From: Rodentibacter genomosp. 1
GTDB taxonomy: Bacteria > Pseudomonadota > Gammaproteobacteria > Enterobacterales > Pasteurellaceae
Direction of reading: 5' to 3'
NCBI RefSeq assembly: GCF_001999285.1
Contig: NZ_MLHN01000016.1
Location: 1 to 64,000 of the forward strand
DNA: 64,000 nucleotides
Below, in pieces: positions 29,450 through 40,442 of the stretch. Within the stretch, counting starts at the first letter, position 1, and each line of letters starts with the position of its first letter. Both the position numbers and the translations under genes were made by a program. The notes below the pieces were generated by a model, which worked only from the letters and a program-made list of their open reading frames with translations, made no database searches and was not told the DNA's origin.

Positions 29450-29465
29450 TGTGATATTTATCACA
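29450..29465. promoter_or_regulatory. CRP-cAMP site upstream of cstA
   Basis: TGTGATATTTATCACA is a perfect TGTGA-N6-TCACA palindrome, 114 bp before the cstA start and 67 bp upstream of the divergent zinc-ribbon gene. cstA of E. coli is activated by CRP on carbon limitation, so the site fits its likely target. Confidence 0.85.
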
Positions 29466-29579
29466 ATTTTGTGGAAATTTCGTAAATTAAATTTTTTGTT
29501 TAGTGGAATTTAGCATAGAATACCCCGGCTTGTTTAGAGCGTTTTAAACAACCGTATGATTATTTCTTGAGGTGCTTCT

Positions 29580-31172
29580 ATGTTGTGGTTTTTCTTCTGT
29601 GTAGCCATTTTGATTCTTGGCTATCTTATTTATGGAAAAATTATCGAAAAAATCTTTGTCATTAATCCTAAGCGTCAAACGCCGGCTTATCAAATCAATG
29701 ATGGCGTGGATTATATGCCAATGTCTAAAACCAAAATTTGGTTAATTCAGTTATTAAATATTGCAGGAACAGGCCCTATTTTCGGACCGATTCTTGGGGC
29801 ATTATACGGGCCGGTTGCCATGCTTTGGATCGTGATCGGTTGTATTTTTGCCGGTGCAGTACATGACTATTTTTGTGGAATGTTAAGTATTCGCCATGGT
29901 GGCGCAACAATGCCTTACTTGGCCGGTAAATTTTTAGGTCGTCCTGTAAAAGTATTTATCAATATTCTCGCATTAGTGCTGTTATTATTGGTTGGTGTTG
30001 TATTCGTTGCAAGCCCAGCACAATTAATGGGGACGATTACCATGGATGTACTCGGTGCTTCTCAAGGCGCATTACAATTGGGCGATGCCGAGGCCGTTCA
30101 TCAGGCTGTAGAAGCCGGAGGTGTAAAAGTATGGGGAATGGATAAAGCGACAGTTGTTGCTGTCTGGACTGTGATTATTTTCGCTTACTACATTCTTGCC
30201 ACTTTATTGCCAATTGATAAGATTATTGGTCGAATTTATCCACTTTTTGGAGCTTTATTGCTCTTTATGTCTGTGGGAATGGTATATGGTTTGGTATCGG
30301 CTCATTTCAGTGCGGTCGATCCAATTGAATTTTTCCGTACTGTTAATGCTGACGGACAGGGGTTAACATGGGAAAAATTTGCACAAAATTTCCAAGTGAA
30401 AGGTGATGTGCCGATTTGGCCGTTACTGTTCTTAACCATTTCCTGTGGCGCACTATCCGGTTTCCATGCAACACAAACACCGTTAATGGCTCGTTGTGCA
30501 GAAAATGAGAGTGAAGGTCGTTTTATTTTCTATGGGGCAATGATTACAGAGGGAATTATTGCATTAGTATGGTGTATGGTTGGGCTGGCATTCTATGAAA
30601 ATCCACAAGCATTACAAGATGCGATTTCAGCAGGTTCCCCGTCTAAAGTTGTATATGACAGTTCGTTGCATTTCCTAGGATTTATTGGCGGTATCTTCGC
30701 TGTACTAGGTGTGGTTGTGCTTCCAATTACATCCGGTGATACAGCATTCCGCGCAGCACGTTTGCAATTAGCAGAAATCTTCAATATTGATCAACGTTCT
30801 CTTTCCAAGCGTTTAGTGATTGCGGTTCCATTGTTTGTATTAGGGTATTTTGTATCAACGATCGATTTTAGTCTCTTATGGCGTTACTTCACTTGGGCAA
30901 ACCAAATGACTGCAATGGTAATGTTATGGACTGCGGCAGCGTATTTATATCGCTATCATAAATTCCACTGGGTTGCCTCTATTCCGGCTTGGTTTATTAC
31001 TACGGTATGTGCCACTTACTTGTACTACAATAAAATTGGCTTCAATCTAGATTATCAATTATCCGTGTATCTTGGCTTGGCAACAACGGTTGTGTGTATC
31101 GTACTATTCTTCACCTTGTTAAAACCATTAGGTGAGAGTGATGAAGAAGCTTATGTAAACACAACAAAGTGA
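29580..31172 (+). CDS. cstA: Carbon starvation protein CstA family (peptide/pyruvate transporter)
   Basis: The 530-residue protein belongs to the CstA/BtsT family of large membrane transporters, reported to carry peptides or pyruvate. It has more than ten membrane segments. It shows the N-terminal NDGVDYMPMSKTKIWLIQLL and the family core IAGTGPIFGPILGALYGPVA. It is the short form (E. coli CstA and BtsT are about 700 residues), and the shortening appears as missing C-terminal segments. The upstream CRP site supports induction when preferred carbon runs out. Substrate cannot be assigned from sequence. Confidence 0.88.
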   Translation: MLWFFFCVAILILGYLIYGKIIEKIFVINPKRQTPAYQINDGVDYMPMSKTKIWLIQLLNIAGTGPIFGPILGALYGPVAMLWIVIGCIFAGAVHDYFCGMLSIRHGGATMPYLAGKFLGRPVKVFINILALVLLLLVGVVFVASPAQLMGTITMDVLGASQGALQLGDAEAVHQAVEAGGVKVWGMDKATVVAVWTVIIFAYYILATLLPIDKIIGRIYPLFGALLLFMSVGMVYGLVSAHFSAVDPIEFFRTVNADGQGLTWEKFAQNFQVKGDVPIWPLLFLTISCGALSGFHATQTPLMARCAENESEGRFIFYGAMITEGIIALVWCMVGLAFYENPQALQDAISAGSPSKVVYDSSLHFLGFIGGIFAVLGVVVLPITSGDTAFRAARLQLAEIFNIDQRSLSKRLVIAVPLFVLGYFVSTIDFSLLWRYFTWANQMTAMVMLWTAAAYLYRYHKFHWVASIPAWFITTVCATYLYYNKIGFNLDYQLSVYLGLATTVVCIVLFFTLLKPLGESDEEAYVNTTK

Positions 31173-31192
31173 TAAATTTTCAAGGTTAATAA

Positions 31193-31226
31193 AACCGTTC
31201 AAGTGAAAACTTGGACGGTTTTTTTC
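31193..31226 (+). terminator. Terminator after cstA
   Basis: AACCGTTCAAGT and ACTTGGACGGTT (one G-T pair) enclose a GAAA loop and are followed by a T-run. Confidence 0.85.
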
Positions 31227-31300
31227 TTGCTAAAAATTTACCGCATTTTACATTGGAATAGCTTGCAACTTTGCCTTACAACCGATAAACTTACAAACAA

Positions 31301-31325
31301 GTGGTGAAAAGTGGTTTTTTGTGGT
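31301..31325 (+). promoter_or_regulatory. Triple GTGGT repeat, probable MraZ-binding site
   Basis: GTGGT occurs at 31301, 31311 and 31321, exactly every 10 bp, 36 bp before mraZ. MraZ of E. coli binds TGGGN repeats with 5-bp spacers in its own promoter. The spacing here is the same, with TGGTN in place of TGGGN. Confidence 0.65.
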
Positions 31326-31361
31326 GATTTTTCCAAAGTTTTAATTTTAAAGGCTTAAAAA

Positions 31362-31820
31362 ATGTTTCGTGGTGCGGCAGCGGTAAATTTAGATTCTAAG
31401 GGACGGGTTGCAATCCCGACTCGCTATCGTGCTGAAATCATTGAAAAAAATCAAGGTCAAATGGTTTGTACTGTCGATATTCGTCAGCCTTGTTTGTTAC
31501 TTTACCCTTTAGATGAATGGGAAAAGATTGAGCAAAAACTCCTCTCATTATCCAATTTTGATCCCAATCAACGACGTTTACAGCGTGTGATGCTTGGTTA
31601 TGCCACAGAATGTGAAATGGATGCCCAGGGGCGTATTCTACTTAGTGGTCCATTGCGCCAGCATGCAAAATTAGAGAAAGGTTTAATGTTGGTTGGGCAA
31701 TTAAATAAATTTGAAATTTGGAGCGATTCTGAATGGAACGCTCAAATTGAAGAAGATATTGCTGTGGCAGGAACCGCTGAATTTGCAATGGACTCGAATT
31801 TAAATATGCTGTCACTCTAA
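31362..31820 (+). CDS. mraZ: Transcriptional regulator MraZ
   Basis: MraZ is a ring-forming DNA-binding protein of the AbrB-like fold that represses the dcw operon. The 152-residue protein has two SpoVT/AbrB-like repeats, [15 protein letters not shown] near residues 9-23 and [18 protein letters not shown] near 86-103, each with the D-x-x-G-R signature. It is the first gene of the cell-wall and division cluster and lies just behind a three-copy repeat that is likely its own operator. Length equals that of E. coli MraZ (152). Confidence 0.97.
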   Translation: MFRGAAAVNLDSKGRVAIPTRYRAEIIEKNQGQMVCTVDIRQPCLLLYPLDEWEKIEQKLLSLSNFDPNQRRLQRVMLGYATECEMDAQGRILLSGPLRQHAKLEKGLMLVGQLNKFEIWSDSEWNAQIEEDIAVAGTAEFAMDSNLNMLSL

Positions 31821-31853
31821 ATTAAATTAGAAAAAGAACAGCAGCACTAGCAG

Positions 31854-31885
31854 GATAATCGGTGCTTTGCACCGAATTATCTTTT
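31854..31885 (+). terminator. Possible attenuator between mraZ and rsmH
   Basis: A 12-bp stem with one bulge (GATAATCGGTGC with GCACCGAATTATC) is followed by TTTT. A partial terminator here would let mraZ be expressed more than the rest of the cluster. Confidence 0.5.
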
Positions 31886-31916
31886 CCCCCAATTTATTTT
31901 TTATTAACTAACGTTT

Positions 31917-32885
31917 ATGACTACGCAACATCCCTTTTCTTCACCGGAACATACCACGGTTCTACTTCATGAAGCTGTGGAAGGTTTGGCTTTGAAAGAA
32001 AATGGTATTTATATTGATGGTACGTTTGGACGTGGTGGGCATTCTCGTTTAATCCTCTCAAAACTTTCTCAACAGGGGCGGCTCATTGGGGTTGACCGTG
32101 ATCCCCGAGCGATTGCTGAAGCGTTAAAAATACAAGATGCCCGTTTTCATATTGAACATAACAGTTTCTCTCATATTCCCGATATCTGTGAAAAATTAGA
32201 TTTGGTAGGCAAAGTCGATGGTATTTTGCTCGATCTTGGCGTGTCTTCCCCACAGCTTGATGAGGCTGAGCGTGGCTTTAGTTTTATGAAAGACGGTCCA
32301 TTGGATATGCGTATGGATCCAACCCAAGGTTTATCCGCTGCTGAGTGGTTAAAACAAGTTTCAGAGGACGATTTGGCTTGGGTATTAAAAACCTTTGGTG
32401 AAGAGCGTTTTGCTAAACGCATTGCAGCCGCTATCGTAGAATACAATAAAAGTGCGGTCAAAAATGGTGGAGAATGTTTATCTCGTACTTCTCAATTAGC
32501 CGAATTAATTTCACAAGTTGTGCCTTTTAAAGATAAATATAAGCATCCAGCTACCCGTAGTTTTCAAGCAATCCGAATCTTTATTAATTCTGAACTGGAT
32601 GAGTTAGAAAGTGTGTTAAATTCTGCCTTGGATATGCTTGCACCCGAAGGGCGTTTATCAATCATTAGCTTCCATTCTTTAGAAGATCGAATGGTTAAAC
32701 ATTTCATGAAAAAACAAAGTAAAGGGGAGCCGATTCCTAAAGGTTTGCCTCTACGGGAAGATCAAATTCAACGAAATCAAAAATTAAAGATAATTGGTAA
32801 AGCAATTCAGCCATCAGAAGTAGAAATTCAAACTAATCCTCGTTCAAGAAGTGCGGTATTACGCATTGCGGAAAAACTAAGTTAG
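31917..32885 (+). CDS. rsmH: 16S rRNA (cytosine-1402-N4)-methyltransferase
   Basis: RsmH methylates N4 of C1402 in the ribosomal P site. The 322-residue protein has the SAM-binding loop [14 protein letters not shown], the family motif [22 protein letters not shown], and the C-terminal [16 protein letters not shown]. It follows mraZ after 96 bp that include a hairpin, and precedes ftsL by 8 bp. Two uptake signals (32450 and 32849) lie inside the gene. Confidence 0.97.
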   Translation: MTTQHPFSSPEHTTVLLHEAVEGLALKENGIYIDGTFGRGGHSRLILSKLSQQGRLIGVDRDPRAIAEALKIQDARFHIEHNSFSHIPDICEKLDLVGKVDGILLDLGVSSPQLDEAERGFSFMKDGPLDMRMDPTQGLSAAEWLKQVSEDDLAWVLKTFGEERFAKRIAAAIVEYNKSAVKNGGECLSRTSQLAELISQVVPFKDKYKHPATRSFQAIRIFINSELDELESVLNSALDMLAPEGRLSIISFHSLEDRMVKHFMKKQSKGEPIPKGLPLREDQIQRNQKLKIIGKAIQPSEVEIQTNPRSRSAVLRIAEKLS

Positions 32886-32893
32886 AGGAAAAA

Positions 32894-33214
32894 ATGTTAG
32901 AGAACAGCGAGCGTTACCCTTTACAAAATATTTTAGTGGAAGATTTATTTTCATCTAATAAATTAGCTATCTTACTGTTATCGCTGATTTTAATTTCTGC
33001 GATAGCGACGATTTGGGTGACACATCAAACCCGAGGATTAATATCTGAAAACGGTCAGTTGATTTTACAACATCAAGCACTAGAGGATGAATACCGGAAT
33101 CTGCAATTGCAAGAGGCAACGGAGGGTGATAGTACAAGAGTTGAATCTATCGCAATTGGGACATTAAAAATGAAAAGAATTGAGAGTGACCAAGAGGTTG
33201 TAATTTTGGAGTAA
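32894..33214 (+). CDS. ftsL: Cell division protein FtsL
   Basis: FtsL is a small bitopic membrane protein that, with FtsB and FtsQ, activates FtsWI at the septum. The 106-residue protein has a cytoplasmic tail (1-25), one membrane segment (about 26-46, [19 protein letters not shown]) and a periplasmic coiled coil (about 52-100). Sequence identity in this family is low; the assignment rests on topology, length and position between rsmH and ftsI. Confidence 0.92.
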   Translation: MLENSERYPLQNILVEDLFSSNKLAILLLSLILISAIATIWVTHQTRGLISENGQLILQHQALEDEYRNLQLQEATEGDSTRVESIAIGTLKMKRIESDQEVVILE

Positions 33215-33243
33215 GCATAGTAGTTGGAATAGGATAATAATAA

Positions 33244-35082
33244 ATGGTTCGGTTTAATTCGCCAAAAAAATCAAATAAATCTAAAAAGACGATTAGAAAA
33301 CTCGCAACATCCACAACGGCAGTAAAATCCAATAAGCCTAAAACGGTGTTTGAGAAGTGTTTTTTACGTGGGCGTTATATTATTGCGACAGGTGCTATTT
33401 TTTTAGGATTAGTTGCATTGGTTACTCGTGCCGCTTATGTTCAATCCATTAATTCCGATATTCTTTCCGGTGAAGCGGATAAGCGCTCCTTACGTAAAGA
33501 TGAAGTTCTTTCTGTTCGTGGTTCAATTTTAGATCGTAACGGTCAATTATTATCTGTCAGCGTGCCGATGAGTGCGGTTGTGGCAGATCCTAAACGTATC
33601 TTTAAAGAAGGTTCTCTTAATGACAAAGAACGAATTAAGGCTCTCGCTGAAGTATTGGGTATCAGTTATAACGAGTTAGTAAAAAAAATTGAGAAAAATC
33701 CAAAATCAGGCTTTTTATATTTAGCCCGTCAAGTTGAAGCCGGTAAAGCACAATATGTTAGAGAGTTAAAAATTAAGGGCATTTCTTTAGAAAATGAGCC
33801 AAGACGTTTTTATCCTCGGGTAGAGGAGACTGCACATCTAATTGGTTATACCGATATTGATGGTAATGGCATTGAAGGCATTGAAAAGAGCTTTAATTCT
33901 ATGCTTGTTGGGAAAGATGGGGCACGTTTAGTCCGTAAGGATAAGCGTGGAAATGTGGTTGAACATATTGCCGATCAGAAAAAATACGATGCCCAAGATG
34001 TGACGTTGAGTATTGATGAAAAGTTGCAATCTATGGTGTATCGTGAAATTAAAAAAGCCGTGACTGAAAATAAAGCTGAATCAGGTACTGCTGTGCTTGT
34101 TGATGTCAGAACAGGTGAAGTGCTGGCTATGGCAAATGCGCCTTCTTATAACCCGAATAATCGTGTTGGGGTTAAAGCCGAACTTATGCGTAATCGTGCG
34201 ATCACTGATGTCTTTGAACCGGGATCTACGGTAAAACCTTTTGTGGTTTTGACCGCACTTCAACGAGGTGTCGTGAAACGTAATGAGGTGATTAATACGG
34301 GGTCTTTTGTTGTAAGCGGAAAAGAAATTATGGATGTTGCTCCCCGAGCCCAGCAAACATTAGATGAAATTTTAATTAACTCTAGTAACCGTGGTGTGAG
34401 TCGCCTTGCTTTACGTATGCCGCCAAGCGCATTGATGGAAACCTATCAATCTGCCGGTTTAGGGAAAGCGACCGATTTGGGATTGATCGGAGAGCAAGCG
34501 GGTTTGCTAAATGCTAATCGTAAACGTTGGGCTGATATTGATCGGGCAACCGTTGCCTATGGCTATGGTATTACTGCAACGCCATTACAAATGGCGCGAG
34601 CCTATGCTACATTGGGAAGTTTTGGCATTTATCGCCCTCTTTCTATTACCAAAGTTGATCCGCCTGTGATTGGGCAACGGGTTTTCTCTGAGAAAACGAC
34701 AAAAGAAATTGTGAATATGCTAGAACAAGTTGCGGTCAAAAATAAACGGGCTATGGTAGAGGGATACCGAGTGGGCGTGAAAACCGGTACCGCACGTAAA
34801 ATTGAAAATGGTCGTTATGTGAATAAATATGTCGCATTTACCGCAGGTGTTGCGCCAATTAGTGATCCGCGTTATGCGCTTGTTATTTTAATTAATGATC
34901 CAAAAGCCGGACAATATTATGGGGGCGCAGTATCTGCACCGGTATTCTCAAGTATTATGGGTTATGCCTTGCGTACAAATGGTATTGCACCGGATGCTGA
35001 AAGCACAGAAAAAACCGCAAAACGTACAGTTCGTATTACACCTCGTAAAGTTGAACAAAATCAAGTAGAACGGGTAAATTAA
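33244..35082 (+). CDS. ftsI: Peptidoglycan D,D-transpeptidase FtsI (PBP3)
   Basis: FtsI cross-links septal peptidoglycan. The 612-residue protein has one membrane anchor near residues 40-60, the non-catalytic pedestal, and the transpeptidase domain with S-x-x-K at Ser328 (PGSTVKPF), SSN at 380-382 and KTG at 513-515. Numbering is one above H. influenzae. The equivalents of H. influenzae Arg517 and Asn526 are the ordinary Arg518 and Asn527. The equivalent of Met377 is Ile378. It is co-transcribed with ftsL and murE. Confidence 0.97.
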   Translation: MVRFNSPKKSNKSKKTIRKLATSTTAVKSNKPKTVFEKCFLRGRYIIATGAIFLGLVALVTRAAYVQSINSDILSGEADKRSLRKDEVLSVRGSILDRNGQLLSVSVPMSAVVADPKRIFKEGSLNDKERIKALAEVLGISYNELVKKIEKNPKSGFLYLARQVEAGKAQYVRELKIKGISLENEPRRFYPRVEETAHLIGYTDIDGNGIEGIEKSFNSMLVGKDGARLVRKDKRGNVVEHIADQKKYDAQDVTLSIDEKLQSMVYREIKKAVTENKAESGTAVLVDVRTGEVLAMANAPSYNPNNRVGVKAELMRNRAITDVFEPGSTVKPFVVLTALQRGVVKRNEVINTGSFVVSGKEIMDVAPRAQQTLDEILINSSNRGVSRLALRMPPSALMETYQSAGLGKATDLGLIGEQAGLLNANRKRWADIDRATVAYGYGITATPLQMARAYATLGSFGIYRPLSITKVDPPVIGQRVFSEKTTKEIVNMLEQVAVKNKRAMVEGYRVGVKTGTARKIENGRYVNKYVAFTAGVAPISDPRYALVILINDPKAGQYYGGAVSAPVFSSIMGYALRTNGIAPDAESTEKTAKRTVRITPRKVEQNQVERVN

Positions 35083-35091
35083 GGAAAAACA

Positions 35092-36558
35092 ATGAAAAAA
35101 TTAACTGCACTTTTTAATTTGCCGTCACTTCCGGAACTTGATATTCATGAATTGGTTTTAGATAGCCGAAAAGTGAAAGCCGGTGATTTATTTGTTGCAA
35201 TAAAAGGGCAACAAGTTGACGCAACTCGCTTTATTGAACAAGCCATTTTAGCTGGGGCAAGTGCGGTTGTCGCTGAAACCGATTCGGTAGATGAGCATCT
35301 ACGTATAAAATATCAACAGCAGGTACCGGTTATTTACTACGATAATTTATCGGCAAAGTTATCTGAAATTGCGGATAAGTTTTATGATTATCCTTCTAAA
35401 AAATTGACCCTTGTTGGGGTAACAGGTACAAATGGAAAAACGACAGTTTCTCAGTTGTTAGCACAGTGGGTTCAACAGTTAGGGCATAAACCTGCGGTGA
35501 TGGGAACAATTGGAAACGGATTATTAGGGCACATTGTTGAAGCTAAAAATACTACCGGGTCACCTGTTGAAATTCAATCTTCACTTGCTTCGTTTGTTGA
35601 GGCAGGGGCGGATTTTGCTGCGATTGAGGTATCTTCCCACGGCTTAGTTCAACATCGTGTAGAAGCACTTGATTTTAACGCCGCAATTTTTACTAATTTA
35701 AGCCGTGATCATCTAGATTATCACGGAACCATGGAAAACTATGCTCAAGCTAAAAAACGTTTTCTTTTTGAACTAAATCCCGAACTGAAAGTTGTGAATG
35801 CGGATGATTCTGTTGGTGCTGCATGGTTAGATGAATTACCAAAGGGTATTGCTGTCAGTATTCATGTAAATTTTCAACCAAAGACTGAGAAATGGTTAAA
35901 AGCGACATCAGTGAATTTTACCCAAGAAGGTGCAATCATTGATTTTGAATCCAGTTGGGGAAATGGAACGTTAAATAGCCCATTAATTGGGGCATTTAAT
36001 GTGAGTAATCTGTTGCTGGTAATGGCAACGTTATTGGCATTGGGTTATTCATTGGATGACTTAATAAGTCATATTTCAAAATTAAAAGGAGTTCGTGGAA
36101 GAATGGAAATGATTAAAGTAAACGGAAAACCAGCTGTTATTGTTGACTATGCGCATACACCGGATGCGTTAGAGAAGGCGCTTATTGCTGCACGTGAACA
36201 TTGCACAGGAAAACTTTGGTGTATTTTTGGTTGTGGCGGTGATCGTGATATAGGTAAACGCCCGTTAATGGCAAAGGTCGCAGAGCAATTTGCGGATATG
36301 ATTATTGTGACCAAAGACAATCCCCGTACAGAAGATCCTGATAAGATTGAAGCTGATATTGTTGCCGGTTTTAGCGATATGAATAAAGTAGGCTTAATTT
36401 CTGATCGTGAGCAGGCTATTGAATTTGCGATTCAAGGTGCGGGTGAAAATGATCTGATTGTGATTGCAGGAAAAGGGCATGAAGAGTATCAAATTATTGG
36501 TAACGAAACTTTGCATTTTTCTGATCAAGAAACCGTCATGTTTTACTTAAATCAATAA
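35092..36558 (+). CDS. murE: UDP-MurNAc-tripeptide synthetase (meso-diaminopimelate adding)
   Basis: MurE adds meso-diaminopimelate to UDP-MurNAc-L-Ala-D-Glu. The 488-residue Mur ligase has the ATP loop [13 protein letters not shown], the central THE-like segment [14 protein letters not shown], and the DNPRTEDP motif, which selects diaminopimelate over lysine. The gene begins 9 bp after ftsI, with an AAGGAA ribosome binding site. An uptake signal lies at 35259. Confidence 0.97.
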   Translation: MKKLTALFNLPSLPELDIHELVLDSRKVKAGDLFVAIKGQQVDATRFIEQAILAGASAVVAETDSVDEHLRIKYQQQVPVIYYDNLSAKLSEIADKFYDYPSKKLTLVGVTGTNGKTTVSQLLAQWVQQLGHKPAVMGTIGNGLLGHIVEAKNTTGSPVEIQSSLASFVEAGADFAAIEVSSHGLVQHRVEALDFNAAIFTNLSRDHLDYHGTMENYAQAKKRFLFELNPELKVVNADDSVGAAWLDELPKGIAVSIHVNFQPKTEKWLKATSVNFTQEGAIIDFESSWGNGTLNSPLIGAFNVSNLLLVMATLLALGYSLDDLISHISKLKGVRGRMEMIKVNGKPAVIVDYAHTPDALEKALIAAREHCTGKLWCIFGCGGDRDIGKRPLMAKVAEQFADMIIVTKDNPRTEDPDKIEADIVAGFSDMNKVGLISDREQAIEFAIQGAGENDLIVIAGKGHEEYQIIGNETLHFSDQETVMFYLNQ

Positions 36559-36575
36559 ACGTATTTGACTTATTT

Positions 36576-37949
36576 ATGATTAATTTAACCACGCAACAAC
36601 TTGCTGAAGTTGTTAATGCTTCGTTGATGGGTAATGGGCAGATTGTTGTTGAGAATATCAATACGGATACACGTCAATCTGTGCCAAATCACGTGTTTTT
36701 TGCATTAAAAGGCGAAACATTTGATGCTCATCAGTATCTTCATCAAGCAGTAGCACAGGGGGCTACTGCTTTGGTCGTTCAGAAAGCCGATCCTACGATT
36801 CATATTCCACAACTTGTGGTTGAGAATACTCGGTTGGCATTGGGGCAATTGGCTAAATGGTTGCGTGAAAAAATTAACCCTCGTACAGTGGCAATGACAG
36901 GGTCTTCCGGTAAAACGACTGTAAAAGAAATGACAGCGAGTATTTTGCAACAAGCCGTAGGAAATCCGGAAGCGGTACTTTTCACTCAAGGCAATTTCAA
37001 TAATGATATTGGAGTACCGCTCACTTTGTTACGTTTAGAAGAAAAACACCGTTTTGCGGTCATTGAACTAGGGGCAAATCATCAAGGTGAAATTGATTAT
37101 ACGGCAAAGCTTGCTCAGCCTGATGTGGCACTGATCAATAATATTGCTCCTGCTCATTTAGAAGGCTTTGGCTCTCTAGAGGGGGTTGCAAAGGCTAAAG
37201 GTGAAATTTATAGGGGATTAACATCTAATGGTATTGCGATTATCAATGCAGAGCATAATTACCTTGATATTTGGCAAAAAGAAATAGGTGAGCATCCGAT
37301 CCAATATTTTAACGGAAAGGATTTTTACGCTGAAAATCTTCAATATCATGAACAAGGTTCGAGTTTTACATTAGTTTCACCGAAAGGAAAAGTTGAAATT
37401 AATTTACCTTATTTAGGTGTACATAACGTAAAAAATGCCTTGGCAGCGACCGCACTTTCAATGAATGTGGGGGCGGCTTTAACGGATGTAAAAAAGGGAT
37501 TAGAGCAACGTTCTCAGGTAAAAGGTCGTTTGTTCCCTATTCAAGTTAATCACAATTTGCTCCTATTAGATGATACCTATAATGCGAATCAAGATTCACT
37601 GTGTGCGGCAATTGATGTACTCAAAAATTATCCGGCCTTCCGTATTTTATGTGTGGGGGATATGAAAGAGTTGGGCGAAGATTCTCTTGATATTCATCGT
37701 AAAGTAGGGCTGTACGCTAAGGAGGCTGCTTTGGATTTAGTTTGCTCTTTTGGCAATGAAAGTGCGGTCATTTCTGAGGCTGTTTTGGGAAAACATTTTG
37801 TCGATAAAGCCGAAATGGTAGATTTCTTGGTTCCGCTTATTGAGGAAAAATTGAAACAAGATCAATATGTTGTGGTACTAGGAAAAGGTTCCCGTTCAAT
37901 GAAAATGGAAGATGTGATTTATTCATTAAAGGATAAAATTAAATGTTAG
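36576..37949 (+). CDS. murF: UDP-MurNAc-tripeptide-D-alanyl-D-alanine ligase
   Basis: MurF joins D-Ala-D-Ala to the tripeptide, completing the UDP-MurNAc-pentapeptide. The 457-residue protein has the ATP loop [27 protein letters not shown] and [12 protein letters not shown], as in E. coli MurF (452). The D-Ala-D-Ala it uses is made by DdlB, encoded 6 kb downstream. Its end overlaps the mraY start by 7 bp, so translation is coupled. Two uptake signals lie inside the gene. Confidence 0.97.
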   Translation: MINLTTQQLAEVVNASLMGNGQIVVENINTDTRQSVPNHVFFALKGETFDAHQYLHQAVAQGATALVVQKADPTIHIPQLVVENTRLALGQLAKWLREKINPRTVAMTGSSGKTTVKEMTASILQQAVGNPEAVLFTQGNFNNDIGVPLTLLRLEEKHRFAVIELGANHQGEIDYTAKLAQPDVALINNIAPAHLEGFGSLEGVAKAKGEIYRGLTSNGIAIINAEHNYLDIWQKEIGEHPIQYFNGKDFYAENLQYHEQGSSFTLVSPKGKVEINLPYLGVHNVKNALAATALSMNVGAALTDVKKGLEQRSQVKGRLFPIQVNHNLLLLDDTYNANQDSLCAAIDVLKNYPAFRILCVGDMKELGEDSLDIHRKVGLYAKEAALDLVCSFGNESAVISEAVLGKHFVDKAEMVDFLVPLIEEKLKQDQYVVVLGKGSRSMKMEDVIYSLKDKIKC

Positions 37950-39025
37950 TTTGGCTTGCTGAATTTCTTGTTCGTTATGAAACGGCGTTTAACGCAATCT
38001 CATATATTACCGTGCGCGCAATTCTTTCGTTATTGACCGCACTGATTATTTCACTTTGGATTGGCCCAAAAGTTATTAAACGCTTGCAAATTTTAAAATT
38101 TGGCCAAGAGGTACGTAACGACGGTCCGGAAAGCCACTTTGCTAAAAAAGGCACGCCAACGATGGGGGGCGTGATGATCCTTTTTTCCATTGGTGTCAGT
38201 ACACTACTCTGGGCAAATTTAACCAATCCCTATGTGTGGGTTTGTCTATTTGTATTATTTGGTTATGGGGCAATCGGTTTTGTTGATGATTATCGTAAAA
38301 TTACTCGAAAAAATACGGATGGTCTAATTGCTCGTTGGAAATATTTTTGGATGTCAGTTGTGGCGCTGGTAGTGATTATTTGGTTGTACTGGCTTGGACA
38401 TGATACTGATGCAACTCGTTTAGTTGTTCCTTTCTTTAAAGATATTATGCCTCAATTAGGCTTGTTTTATATTGTGCTATCTTATTTTGTGATTGTTGGT
38501 ACGGGGAATGCAGTAAATTTAACCGATGGACTAGATGGTTTGGCAATTATGCCGACCGCATTGGTCGCAGGGGCGTTTGCATTGATCGCATGGGCAACAG
38601 GGAATGTAAATTTCGCTGGATACTTACACATTCCTTACATTAAATATAGCTCAGAGGTTGTTGTATTTTGTACCGCAATTGTTGGGGCTGGGTTAGGTTT
38701 TCTTTGGTTTAATACTTATCCTGCACAAGTGTTTATGGGGGATGTGGGCTCATTAGCATTAGGTGGTGCATTAGGTGTTGTTGCAATTTTAGTTCGTCAA
38801 GAGTTCTTATTAGTGATTATGGGCGGTGTGTTTGTGGTTGAGGCACTTTCTGTAATTCTACAAGTTGGCTCTTATAAGTTGCGTAAACAGCGTATTTTCC
38901 GCATGGCGCCTATTCATCATCATTTTGAATTGAAAGGTTGGCCGGAACCAAGAGTGATTATTCGGTTCTGGATCATTTCGTTGATATTAGTATTGATGGG
39001 ACTGGTCACACTAAAACTACGTTGA
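37943..39025 (+). CDS. mraY: Phospho-N-acetylmuramoyl-pentapeptide-transferase
   Basis: MraY transfers phospho-MurNAc-pentapeptide to undecaprenyl phosphate, forming lipid I at the inner membrane. The 360-residue protein has ten membrane segments and the catalytic aspartate motifs [13 protein letters not shown] and [14 protein letters not shown], plus the histidine cluster [12 protein letters not shown]. Length equals E. coli MraY. The following 95-bp gap to murD is the largest in this part of the cluster. Confidence 0.98.
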   Translation: MLVWLAEFLVRYETAFNAISYITVRAILSLLTALIISLWIGPKVIKRLQILKFGQEVRNDGPESHFAKKGTPTMGGVMILFSIGVSTLLWANLTNPYVWVCLFVLFGYGAIGFVDDYRKITRKNTDGLIARWKYFWMSVVALVVIIWLYWLGHDTDATRLVVPFFKDIMPQLGLFYIVLSYFVIVGTGNAVNLTDGLDGLAIMPTALVAGAFALIAWATGNVNFAGYLHIPYIKYSSEVVVFCTAIVGAGLGFLWFNTYPAQVFMGDVGSLALGGALGVVAILVRQEFLLVIMGGVFVVEALSVILQVGSYKLRKQRIFRMAPIHHHFELKGWPEPRVIIRFWIISLILVLMGLVTLKLR

Positions 39026-39120
39026 TATTTATTGGGTTTCGCTCTGTCCTTATTGAGGGAAGTTAACTTTAACCGAAACCTGACCGAATCATTATAAAGA
39101 ATCAAAAAAGAAGAAATAAA

Positions 39121-40431
39121 ATGAGTCATTACCAAAATAAAACGATTACGGTTATTGGTCTAGGTAAGACAGGCTTATCTTGTGTTGATTATCTCCAATC
39201 TCAACATGCCAATATTCGTGTTATGGATACGAGAAAAAATCCGCTAGGTGCTGATAAACTTGCCAAAAATATTCCGCTTCACACGGGAGGGTTAAATCAA
39301 CAGTGGTTGAATGAAAGCGATATAATCATTATCAGCCCAGGACTTTCGGTAAAAACACCGGAAATTCAGACCGCACTTTCTGCCGGCGTGGAAGTTATCG
39401 GTGATATTGAATTATTCTGCCGAGCTGCGACTAAACCTATCGTGGGAATTACAGGATCAAATGGTAAAAGCACGGTAACGACACTCGTGTATGAAATGGC
39501 AAAGTCGGCAGGCATAAAAGTGGGAATGGGGGGAAATATCGGTATTCCCGCTTTATCGTTATTAAAAGAAGATGATGAGCTTTATGTGTTGGAATTATCA
39601 AGTTTCCAGTTAGAAACGACTTATAGCTTAAAAGCCTCCGCAGCAACGGTGCTAAATGTGACAGAAGATCATATGGATCGTTACGAGAATTTGGAAGAAT
39701 ATCGCCAAGCCAAATTACGTATCTATCAGAATGCGGATGTCGCCGTTGTGAATGGCGAAGATCAACTAACTGTTGGCGAAGGTGAAAATCAAGCAGAACA
39801 GATTTTGTCTTTTGCAGAACATCATGGGGATTATTGGATCAGAACAGAAAAAGGTAAACAGTATTTAATGGTGAAAAATGAGGTGCTTTTACCTTGCGAA
39901 GACGTGGGGCTTGTTGGGCGGCATAATTATATGAATATTCTTGCGGCAACGGCGTTAGCACAATCGGTAGGGATAGATCTAGAAGCAATTCGTACCACAC
40001 TTCGTCACTTTAAAGGCTTGGATCACCGTTTTCAACTGGTGCATAACGCAAATGGGGTACGCTGGATCAATGATTCTAAGGCAACAAATGTTGGTAGTAC
40101 TATCGCCGCACTGACGGGGTTATTTGTAGAAGGCAAATTGCATTTGTTACTAGGGGGAGATGGTAAAGGCGCTGATTTTTCAGAATTGGCAACCTTGATT
40201 AATCAACCCCATATTATTTGTTATTGTTTTGGTCGTGATGGGGCGGAATTAGTAAAACTTTCTTCGCAAGGCTATTTGTTTGAAACCATGGAACAAGCGA
40301 TTGAGTTTTTACGCCCAACACTAAAAACCGGTGATATCGTATTATTGTCACCGGCTTGTGCAAGTCTTGATCAGTTTGCTTCTTTTGAAAAGCGTGGTGA
40401 GGAATTTAGCCGTTTAGCAAAATTAAATTAA
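39121..40431 (+). CDS. murD: UDP-MurNAc-L-alanine-D-glutamate ligase
   Basis: MurD adds D-glutamate, the second residue of the stem peptide. The 436-residue protein shows the N-terminal Rossmann-like VIGLGKTGLSCVDYL, the ATP loop GITGSNGKSTVTTL and NDSKATNVGSTIAAL. Length is the same as E. coli MurD to within two residues. ftsW follows after 11 bp. Confidence 0.97.
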   Translation: MSHYQNKTITVIGLGKTGLSCVDYLQSQHANIRVMDTRKNPLGADKLAKNIPLHTGGLNQQWLNESDIIIISPGLSVKTPEIQTALSAGVEVIGDIELFCRAATKPIVGITGSNGKSTVTTLVYEMAKSAGIKVGMGGNIGIPALSLLKEDDELYVLELSSFQLETTYSLKASAATVLNVTEDHMDRYENLEEYRQAKLRIYQNADVAVVNGEDQLTVGEGENQAEQILSFAEHHGDYWIRTEKGKQYLMVKNEVLLPCEDVGLVGRHNYMNILAATALAQSVGIDLEAIRTTLRHFKGLDHRFQLVHNANGVRWINDSKATNVGSTIAALTGLFVEGKLHLLLGGDGKGADFSELATLINQPHIICYCFGRDGAELVKLSSQGYLFETMEQAIEFLRPTLKTGDIVLLSPACASLDQFASFEKRGEEFSRLAKLN

Positions 40432-40442
40432 TAAATAGAACG

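Noticed and set aside
39026-39120. Possible regulatory hairpin between mraY and murD
   Set aside because: The GGTTTCG/CGAAACC pair is short and has no T-run. The 95-bp gap may hold a promoter but I see no clear -35/-10 pair.
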